From Ignelater luminosus (lineage: Eukaryota > Arthropoda > Insecta > Coleoptera > Elateridae), in assembly GCA_011009095.1 (NCBI GenBank), contig VTPC01004670.1, positions 164,611 through 228,610 on the forward strand: 64,000 nucleotides of DNA, read 5' to 3'. Below the pieces are notes generated by a model. That model saw nothing but the letters and a program-made list of their open reading frames with translations. It ran no database searches and had not been told where the DNA came from. Positions 54,401-64,000 of the stretch are shown here, in pieces; the first letter of the stretch is position 1; every line of letters starts with the position of its first letter. The translations under genes were made by a program, and so were the position numbers.

Positions 54401-55690
54401 ATGTTTCTCCTCTCTAATTAATAATTTGCAAGAATATGTATAATTTCTTAATATAAAACAGGATTCTGATGTAGTTTAAATGTTAGCATTTTTATTTTTT
54501 TTTGTTTTTGGTCCATAAAGACAATCAATTGATTTCAAAGCAACCTTATTAGTTATTACACCTCATTTTTTTTTCCTTTAAGAAATAATTAGTTTACATT
54601 TGTATAAGTAAAAAAAAATTGCCGGATAAACAATTTAAAATAATAATAATTTGATCTCGACATCTAGAGGGATTCCACAAGAGAGGATAAAAAATGTAGT
54701 TAAGTCATCTTCGACCTTGGCTTATTAATGAAGGAGTGAAGTTGCGAATATTTTCCATTGGATTTTTAACTCGAGAGGAGATGTTATGTTAATGGTGTTG
54801 TCTCACTTTTATAAACTTTTTAAAGTTATTATAATGTTCCAGTTCTTAAACGAAGAAAATTTGTACAATTAATTCAATGTCATGGTGAGACAGAAAAAAT
54901 TGTTTTAATTTTTTAATTTTTCTTTTATTGTTTTAAATTATTCGATTTTTTCTGGAAGGCCAAATTGCTATTACATAAAGTGTGCTATTTTCCGACTTCC
55001 ACCTTCAAGATTTATGCAACATGTAAGAATAAACAATAACAACTGTCACAATGTAATTATCTAACAAAACTAGATTCTTGTTTATTATTTAGATCTTCAA
55101 TGCGTACTAATAAACGTGTTTCAAAAATTACGTCAAAGAGTTAGGTAAAGGTCGAATGCGATTCAAAAGAAGGTACATAATTATATCGAAACAAGTGCGG
55201 CAAAGAATTCTTGTTTGTGAATTTGAAACGAAACAGGACGAAAGATAATGAAATTGTGCAAAGCAAGTTTAGCTATACACATAACCGTAGATAGACTAGT
55301 CAAAATACATGTTTAATTACTTATTAGTGTAATCGCAACCTCCTTATACAGGAGTCCATATGCTCTAGCTTCTTACGATTTGTTTGGACTGAAATCAACA
55401 ACCGTACGACATCAATCCAAATAAAGTTAAATATTTGGGCAGATGTAACCAACAATTAGGTTATTATGAGTGGAAGGCAAAGATTAAATGAAAAAATATT
55501 AGACAGCTCTACATTTCATGGTGAAAGACCATGGTATTTACCAAAAAAATAGGAAAGTATCTGTATTAACGCAATAATAACATGCAAACTGAAAAAAAAG
55601 CGAATACCGCAAGAATAAAAAAAATCTCAATATGTCGATAAAGCCCTAATCATTGTAATAAAAGTAAGTAAAAGAACAGTTACCAGGCCT
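48491..55690. other. Long non-coding stretch
   Basis: AT-rich; no gene I can support. A plus-strand 94-codon frame at 52612-52896 begins with a hydrophobic segment (MDCHFFLLVFVLYY) and could be a secreted-protein first exon, but there is no recognisable domain. A short CAAG repeat (AGCAAGCAAGCAAGCAAA) lies at 52655-52675. Confidence 0.35.
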
Positions 55691-55888
55691 TTATCGATCG
55701 CACAAATTGGTAAAAGCTAGATATATGGATCTGGTTTCCACTCTCCTCTCCGTAAATAAAGCTTTAGCTGAAGGAAGAAGAAAAAGGACAAACTCGATTG
55801 CCACAGTAATTAGAGAATGTTTCTATTTAATGAAGAGAGTAGAAACTGACCCCATATGGTCTTTAGAAAATGGCATTGAACAGATAAA

Positions 55889-56004
55889 GATGTGGAAATA
55901 AACTGAAGTCCAAAGGTGTATTTGCGGATACTAAAAACCAATTGGTGATGTGCAAATAAACTGAAGTCCAAAGGTGTATTTGCGGATACTAAAAACCAAT
56001 TGGT
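55889..56004. repeat. 58-bp tandem duplication
   Basis: Two adjacent, nearly identical copies of a unit including AATAAACTGAAGTCCAAAGG and ending CCAATTGGT, at 55889-55946 and 55947-56004. Recent slippage-type duplication. Confidence 0.88.
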
Positions 56005-56873
56005 CATAATGACCAAGAAGTCCCAAGACAATAAAACCAGTTAAAATAACGAACTAACCTAATTCGTTCATTTAATGACATATCTGTGTGGCCACAAAAT
56101 ACGTTCTGGTTTTGAACAACATTGATACAACTCTTCATCATAACCGTCTTTAGAGAGTTAATCACTAATCACTATTTAAGTTAATTTAACCAAATCAACC
56201 ATCCTCTTAAGTGAACTGGTTGGTATGATATAAAGAAACAAACCATAAAAAGTCAATTTTACTTTAATTACTCTGTAACATTCTAAACATAATCTTCCGC
56301 AACTTGTTTCGACTTTCACAAACTTTTAGGTCATCATCAGGTAGTTAATATTGTTAACATAAATACTAGGCTAAGTAACAGATACTTGCTAGATATTTGA
56401 TCCAAAGGAAAATGAAAACATTCCCGAAAACAGATTCCAAAGATTCTTTGTAGTCAAATTGATTTAGGTCTAAAGAATGTGGTGGTAGAATTACTAGAAC
56501 TGGCTTTGAAGGTCTTTCAGGATTCAAAGTGGCCTGGAAAATCTGGAGAATCTGGATATGGCAGGAAATTAAATTTGAGTTAGGGAATTTTACTAAATGG
56601 CCTGGAAAGTCAGAGAATTTCATCTAATATACCTTGAAAACTTTTTTTATATGCCCTATACATATTTACTTGGACGTCTTTATGTTATGTGCCAAAAACT
56701 GTTCTTGTCTTTGTCATTTGATCTTTTTAAAGGAAATCCTAATTAATTCAGTGAAGGCGGCGTGATATTGACTATTATTAGATCAACATTTCGTAGCAAA
56801 AAGTAATGAAAAACCTAGAAAGTCACTTTGAACTTTATCTTTCTTAAAAAATGCAAACAAGATGTGATCTGAC

Positions 56874-57645
56874 ATTGTCATCCAGAAATAGGAATTTATT
56901 TCCAATTTCGACATATTGAACACTACCCATATTTCCATTGTTTATTTCTGTCCACTGAAATAAATTTTGTCTCAAACCATGATCAAATCTCCTCGATAAG
57001 CATGCAAAAGTCGACAGTGATGATGATTTCTTAAGATATTGAGTAAAGTCTGTATCTGCAAGCGACAGTTATCAGAGTAGATTACAAAGATTATGCTCAA
57101 CTAGATTTACGTCTGAAGAATGCGATGATTTTGGTAGCAGAATTAGTAAAGTTAGTTTTCAACATCTTGTTAGAACATGTTTGGCATTCATTTCCAATAT
57201 TAGAATTTCGACATATCCATACTATTCATATGTCTGTGCTTCCATTGAAGCAAGTTTTGTCCTAATCGCCATGATCGTATCTCCTCGATACGCATGCAAG
57301 CCACAGTGGCGTAGATTTCTCGTACTATTGAGTCAAATCCATCTCTGCAAGCGATGACTATCCGAACAGATTTCAGATTTCAAACAGATCTAGATCTGAA
57401 GAACGTGGTGCTGTTGCCAGTAAAGTTAGTAGAGCTAGTCTTAAAGATCTTTCTTAGAAAATGGAATTTGAACAATGGCATTGTCATCTAAGAATAGAAA
57501 TTCATTTGCAATTTTCGAATGACGTATTGGGCACTATCCATGTTTCCATTACATCCATTAAAGCAACCCCAAACCACAGTAATAGTTCCGCGGTATGTAC
57601 GCACAGATAACAGCTGTTGCTGCGAAAGGAAAACCCTTCCGGATA
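56874..57645. repeat. Diverged tandem repeats of about 300 bp
   Basis: Units near 56874-57185, 57186-57480 and a partial unit from 57481 share ordered phrases: GACATAT...CCATGATC..ATCTCCTCGATA, a CTGCAAGCGA block, AGATCTAGATCTGAAGAACG-like text and GTAAAGTTAG. A related block precedes them at 56435-56540. No frame is open across a unit on either strand. Confidence 0.72.
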
Positions 57646-59716
57646 GGGATTCTGGAAGGTAATCTAGTTTCATGCAGCCAACTTCCAATGATATCCATCA
57701 AAACATTGGTGACTGCAGCATCTCTTATTAGTAAGTTTGGACATAGTGGATGGTAAAGCTCAAATAACGATCCGCACGTTGATACGTTTTTCATTTTTCT
57801 TTTTGTATGTAAGTATTTTTGTTTCCATCGTTTTTGTCTGAATTTATTGGTTTTACGTAACTAAAATAATGACTAGTGAGATACAACTCTACAACTGTGA
57901 TATCTCTGATACTGCTAACTTCTGTGGAGCTTCGAACATAAAGGCTGACAAAAGATAATTTTGCCTTGAAAATAAGTAAACTCCAATCGGTATCAAAACA
58001 AAACCAAGATTGGTCTCGACTTTTACGAAGTACTGTCCATGCTAGTCATTGATTGACCGATTTCAGAAAGTTCCTAAAACATCTAATGTCAATCAAGAAA
58101 TCTACGTTTCAAAATGCAAATTTCTGGAGTCTTTCTTGGAGTCCTGATTTCATTTGTAATCTGAGTTTCCAAAAGCGAACAATTTAAAAAATCATGCTAT
58201 TCATCGAGCAGTTTTCAAGTTAAACGCATTTGAATTTAAAGAATTATAAAATTTACGAAAGTTGGATTTTCTGTAAAGTTTTAGTTGTCATAAATAAAGT
58301 GACTGTGCTTCGGAATTGCAGTTGGATGATTTTCCAAATTTCCTGGAATCTTGATCTGCAAAATTAATTTCAGTTAAGAAAATATCAAGATTCAGATTTC
58401 AAGTCTCAAAATCCCAAAAGGTCATAATATTCCAATAAAAATTAATTTTATAACTTTCCTTTGTGAAACATGTCGAAAGAGAGATAAACGAACCACCCTG
58501 TATAGATATTATCGTGTATTAATCTCAACCTCCTGTTTGATTAAATATCACGCGACACCATTTTTTATCGTGGTTTTGATAATTCCCACTTTTCGAGTTG
58601 CGGTTCTAAAACTGAACAGAATGTAAATAGCAGCGGTCGAGCAATAAACATTTTTTGTGCGCCACTGCTTCTGCAATAGGGTTGCATTCTTGAAATGCTT
58701 TATTTTGTCCTCGAAAAAGGTATTGTAAAATTATAATCTTTTGAAGTCTGTATATCTTATCGGTTAATCCTGTTATCGGATTTTAATTTTCGCAAGAAAA
58801 TGCCCAAGTTATTAACATTCTATTTATGAAAGTCAATGCAACTTAAATTATATTTTAAAGTAATAAGTTATTCTGTCATTTCAGATTTCAATACAGTAAA
58901 ATAGAAACTTGAATTTATCAAGATTTTTGTATTTTTAAGTCAAGTCATCTGGAGTTTTCCTAATAAAGACTACGTAGGTTAAATAAACTAATTACATGCT
59001 TGATGATTAACATCAAAAGATAAAAGAGCTTTGTGTATCTAGAAATTAGTGTAGAAGTTTCCTTTATTAATGTTTTCAAGTTACATAAAAGCAATGACAT
59101 ATTTTAATACGTGTAACCTACAATAAGAATCTCTTTTGAAGCAAAAAAGTGCGCATCTGCAACCTTGACCCGATTTTCATCAAACTTATAAAGTCTCGTC
59201 AGTCTAGTAGTAGAACTTGAAAACTCAATAACGCGCGACTAGCATATAATTTCCTACAACACTCACACACACACACATCTCTGAAATGAGTCACAGGATG
59301 TTTTGCGTTCGATTTCGAAATGTCCATCATCAGCGTGTTTGTTGCCGTGTTTATATAGACGAGCTCATCCCCTGTGCTACATTTTAATAAAATATTGAGC
59401 AAGGTCTCCATGGACATCTGCAGGTATACCTAGAACTACTTAACTAAATGCACGACCAGTTTTTCAAGAGGGATTTAAAAGAATTCAAATTCAACAAAAG
59501 GCCGCAACTGGGAGAGCAAACAAATTTAACCTATCCTCGACCTTTGCTAAATGAAAGAATACTTGGCTGTCTAAAAATGTATCGAGTAGGCGTTTAGAGC
59601 GGAGTCATCTGCTATCAGCACTTACATGTGTGTGCTGCTGCTTTAAAATGTTGCAGAATTGTGTAATGAACGCGAACATATAACGATAATAATAATAATA
59701 GAATAAAATGCATACC
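57646..59716. other. Non-coding stretch
   Basis: No gene. A transposon-like ACCACCCTGTATAG end lies near 58493-58507, and a CACACACACACACA run near 59260-59280. Confidence 0.4.
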
Positions 59717-60170
59717 TAGTTAGTCGAGGAAACTGTCGCAATCGCTGGATGTACGTAGATTTTATAATCGTGAAGAAATTGGATTTGCTGCGCAAAAAGA
59801 AGGAGCTGCGGCCGCTCGTCGCCAGAGGAGAATTGTACTTAGCAGCAGTAGGATGATGCGGATGGCACTTGCTCGGTGTGCTGGGGAATACTAATACTGC
59901 AGAGACGGACTCTGCTTGTTGGCAGCTTGTGCGTCTTCGGCGAGCTGAGCTGCGTCAGCGTCAGCTGGCAGGGCATTCGGGATAGATCCCTCGGTCTCTC
60001 CCTACATTCTGCTGTGCCATCGACCGCACCCTGCCTGCCTGGCCAACAGCGTTTCAGAACGAGGAACGAGAGCACACGCTGCTTGCTCTCGACGTTCTTA
60101 TCTGGTCCGACAGACACCGCCCGAGATATCGCTGTACACAAGAGGAGACAATTTTCGACGTCGAAAAAAT
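59717..60170 (-). promoter_or_regulatory. CpG-rich patch 4, candidate distal first exon
   Basis: The largest CpG-rich island in the right half. On the minus strand a good donor (CTAG|GTATGC) closes a possible exon at 59716. If it belongs to the zinc-finger gene, its 5' UTR intron would be over 20 kb. No protein-coding frame is convincing. Confidence 0.35.
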
Positions 60171-63100
60171 GTCGATGGAGAGTAACAAACCGTCTTTGAT
60201 AACATAAAAAAAACATGATAATAGAATGTGGAATTTTTCACAAACAAAAAACCAGAAGAAGAATGAATGAATGATGGGAACGGAGAACGCTCATTACTCA
60301 CCAACTGAATTAACTCACGGATCACTTAAAATTCAAAAGGCAATTAATAAACATTTCGATTTTAATAACAAATCAACACCACCAGTACTTGAAGATCTTA
60401 GTGTGTGTTTGTTTTGTATGCTGGAGAGCAATTATAAACACATTTTTGAAATTCTTAATATAATAAATTGCAGAGATTATAACCTAAAAAGAAATAAATA
60501 ACGAAGATAAAAAGGTTCTCCTTTTGAAAAGCGCCCTACTACCATCTTGATTTCGGCATTAAAAGAAGACTGAAAGCATTCTTGATAGTTTAATGTAATA
60601 AAGTCGAAAGTAAACAACTCTAATAACAACCATCTCAAAGAGCTTTACAAACTAAGAATTTAATTCCAACAAGGAATGGAGGTCAATCGATTTTGATAAT
60701 AAATTTAGGAAACACCGATGTTTCAGGATCACTGTTTATTCCATTCGGAGCTTCCATTAGCAATGGAAAACACACAGTTACAAAATTAAGTAATAAAATA
60801 TTAAAATGGAACGAAATCCGTTGGTACTTATAGGAGATAATTATAAGGAAAAAGTACACAATAATAATTCCTTTCTAAGTTATTTATTATGAATATTTTT
60901 AGAACATAAGGAAATATTCCATCAGTATTAACAGAAACAAAAACAATCTTATTACTTACGTGTATGTATACGTACGTATCTGTAAATACTTAAGTATCTT
61001 TTTCAGAGTCGTAATCGGAAGAACTGTTGAAATCGCTCGATTTAATACACAAGAAATCTAGCAAGAAATTAGAGGTGGAGCACCACTGATTATGTAGGCC
61101 ATTCGCACAAAAAAAATTGAATCTATTATAGCCTTGCGCATTTGTCATTTGAAACCATTAAATTCGAGGTAATTTTTTCCGTTTTAAGAGAAAACGGTGA
61201 AAATTTTGTTACTACAATAATTAAGACCTTAACCTATTACGTAGCATTGTTGTTTATAAAGTTTTATCGCGTTTTTATTCCAATGTAAATTGAAGCGTAT
61301 CAAAACATTCATCTAGATGGCGGTTTTCAAATTCTTAAGTGACGTTTTTCGAGCTTTTGTTTTTGCCGTTTTATGGAAACAAACGATGTCACATCAAGAT
61401 ATGTATACCTACAACAATGTTATTTAACTTTTTACTTTTTTGCCGAAAATTCAAATATAAGATGTCTTGTGAACCTTGAATGATTATGGTCGCATAGTTG
61501 TCAGATTGATAGAAATAGTTTCGAAGGTTAATAGTTTGCTGTTTATGTTGTATCAGTCCTGAATAAAACAAACGAGTGTACTAACTTGATTGGTGATTAA
61601 TTTAAATCCAAATATTCGTTCTTGTCGATTACATCTTAATATCTAAACCATAGAGTAGGAGACAGTCGGTTTCAAAACACAAATAAAAGAAAAAATAATA
61701 AAACTAGAAAAGACAGTTCTAGGCCTAGAAAGTGTATAATAACAGGCAGATATTCGGAAGAACAGTAAAATTCGGCTACCAGCCCAACGGAGAACAATAT
61801 ACAACATACAATAAACAACATAGAAATGGTAACATTCTTAAATTATACTATAGGATTAGAAATTACGATTTCTGTGTAACGTGTAATAACTAAAAGCACT
61901 CATATAGCAAACGATCGATTTTAGGTGTGACAGACCTTTATAAGTCACGAAATGTTCAATTAGTAACAGCAAACAGTTAAAGAAACTAGGAAAAATATAA
62001 CAAAAGCAATGAGAACCTACGATAGAACGAACGAATTCATATCTTGAGACACTCCTCAGCTATTGTCGCTGGTGTTTAACCTCCGCAATCTAGATAATTG
62101 AAAATTATCGTTTGTTAAACCATTATAGTAGTTAAAGATTTCAAACCTTTTGTTTTTTTGCATCGATAGTTATGGAACGCAAGTGCTAACAACGAAACAC
62201 TCAAAACAAAATAAAATAAACTAAAACAGTTTCCGTTTAATTCTGAAAACTGTTTACCTTCTCACCGTACTCTATAAAATGTCGGTTGGTACAGTCTCCG
62301 GTAATCTTGGAAATGTAAAGACAAGACCACGATCGCTTATCTAAGAAGACCAAGATGGAAACTCTCGATGTAAAACTGATTAGAAGCCCTCGGGTTTTTC
62401 TTACTAAACAAAGGTTTCTTAAATTTGTCATCGGAGATAAGAATAGAAAAAGCTTGAGGTTGATGAAATCGATTCGATATTATTGTACAACTGGACAAAG
62501 CTCTTGATTGATAGCATTTTCACGAAACTCGATCTCATCCCAAAGAAATATTAGAAACTATCAATTATTATCAATTTTATCAATATGATTTTGACCGTAC
62601 AACTCTGTGATGTCATTTTGTTAAGGCTGCACGTCTGTCAAGAAGAACAGAAATTTGCAGGAAAAATAGATACCTCATGGTAAATTCACAAGTTTTGTAT
62701 AAAGTTCTGGTTTTGGAAGAGTTCCAAGAATTCTATTTTACTCGAAAACAACGCATCCCATGAAAACAAAAACAAAAAGGAACTTTTATATTAAACAAAA
62801 TTACAAAAAATAACAAAACTATCTGGTTATTTGGGAAAGTCCCGTTTTAATTCCCTGGCTCATGCATCGAACACTGAAATTTGCCAAATCATATTGCGAA
62901 GCATCTAAAGAACCAGAAATCTTAAGGTAAAATTTGATATTTTCTTATATCAGAAACGCTGTACTTTAGAAGACACTAATAAGTCTATCTAGAAAACCGG
63001 AGCTAATCTTGACTCAAGCACCACACCCATCTGCAGTCGGTCCCAGAATAAAATTCACACTCGAATGCATTCAGTTTAAATGATCGAGTTTGCGTTTTTA

Positions 63101-64000
63101 GTTTATTTTTGGCGCCACTCACGAAACAGCAAAGTGTTAATTAGAGGCTTTGTTGTCACTTGGTGAGCATTAGATTATATTTTCAAGCACAGCTGCACTA
63201 TTTTATCAGAATATTCATAGAAGTCTTTGGATTGACTTCAAAACTAGAGGAGAGTAGGAAGTCCCACTAGTTTGTGTTTGTAGTTCCAACAAATCCAGCT
63301 TTAAAATAGTCAATACTACATTTGGCCATTAGATCTATCACGTCCGATACATTCCACGGGACTGATGATCGATGTAAATGATGAAGTTAGCTGTGTTAAC
63401 AATTATTACTAACTGGTGTTGTGCTATACAGCGTCTCATTTTAGATGTATTCGTGGAATGTCTCAGTTGTCATTAAAGCTAGAGCAATGGAGTTTGTACA
63501 ATACTGTCCTAATTTTCCAAGCCAAATTCATCGCTGAAGAACTGAAAACAAAATTTAGTTTTTTTTTGTAAGCAAAACCTATAGATTTTCCCCATCAAAA
63601 CAATGAAAACGGATGCTGTGGATTCATGCATTATGAGTGAATTAGAAATCCTTCTTACATAACGCTTGAGATGTTTGGGGTTTTTGGAAAAAGTTATCTA
63701 GGATTCTTTTCTTCTTATCTTTGGCTTTAGCATGTATACTCCAAGAAAGACCTTGTGTAGTTCTAAATAAGAGGATTTTTATTAATCATCAAATGGATTC
63801 GAAGAACGAACCCCACAAACTTCAAATTTACTGTAGCTCAAAAGAACCTGCCAATGCCGGTAATTGCTTTGTATGTTGCAAAATATCCTTTCTAAAGTCT
63901 CTGCAGTTGAACGTAGTGAAAGAGAACAGCTGGAGAGCTGTAGGTGTACAGTGTGTCATTTTCGTTTACGTCCTTGGCCAAATGTGTTAGACACCCTCAG
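60171..64000. other. Non-coding right end of window
   Basis: AT-rich; no gene, transposon end or clear repeat that I can support. Confidence 0.4.

Noticed and set aside
1-64000. CRISPR array, rRNA or prokaryotic operon
   Set aside because: No spaced direct repeats of that kind, no rRNA text, and the gene structure is eukaryotic throughout.

Overview
The window looks like AT-rich nuclear DNA from an insect, most likely a beetle (inference; nothing here fixes the order). Genes have short exons, GT-AG introns and few introns. Most of the rest is decayed transposable elements of insect types: DUF4817-type mariner, Tc1-like, DDE_3-type, Harbinger, hAT, RTE-like LINE and DIRS-like. There is no bacterial-style operon, CRISPR array or rRNA.

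Three host genes are supported. (1) A minus-strand gene (about 9969 down to 3508) encodes a secreted divergent protein kinase of the DIPK2A/DIA1 (C3orf58) family. It is split by a 5.5-kb intron packed with transposons and carries an apparent one-base frameshift in a homopolymer. (2) Cdc6 (20978-22603, plus strand, two exons) is the AAA+ replication-licensing factor, with two E2F-type sites (TTTCGCGCC) upstream. (3) A very large minus-strand C2H2 zinc-finger gene (coding 38928 down to 28950, four coding exons, about 1,867 residues, about 25 fingers) whose splice phases all agree. It resembles the uncharacterised insect CG9932-like group more than REST/charlatan. Several CpG-rich patches upstream (39.1, 42.1, 48.2-48.5 and 59.8-60.15 kb) are candidate promoters or 5' UTR exons.

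Layout: 1-3.2 kb is an internally deleted DIRS-like element with inverted terminal repeats, carrying a nested Harbinger element with a TAA target duplication. 3.5-10 kb is the DIPK2-like gene with Tc1, mariner and MITE insertions in its intron. 10.7-18.7 kb is a transposon graveyard (Tc1, hAT, RTE-like LINE, a DDE_3 element with a second TIR element inserted in it). 20.6-22.6 kb is Cdc6. 22.7-24.6 kb holds three back-to-back MITEs with clear ends, and 25.3-28.1 kb a DDE remnant, a foldback element and a long-TIR element. 28.7-39.2 kb is the zinc-finger gene. 39.3-64 kb has no recognisable coding gene; it contains a 10-N gap, diverged roughly 300-bp tandem repeats (56.87-57.65 kb), a 58-bp tandem duplication and the CpG-rich patches.

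I did not find a convincing new biological system. The best leads are the DIRS-like element with repeated short motifs in its ITRs, the 25-finger protein with its distant CpG-rich islands, and the diverged tandem array at 57 kb.
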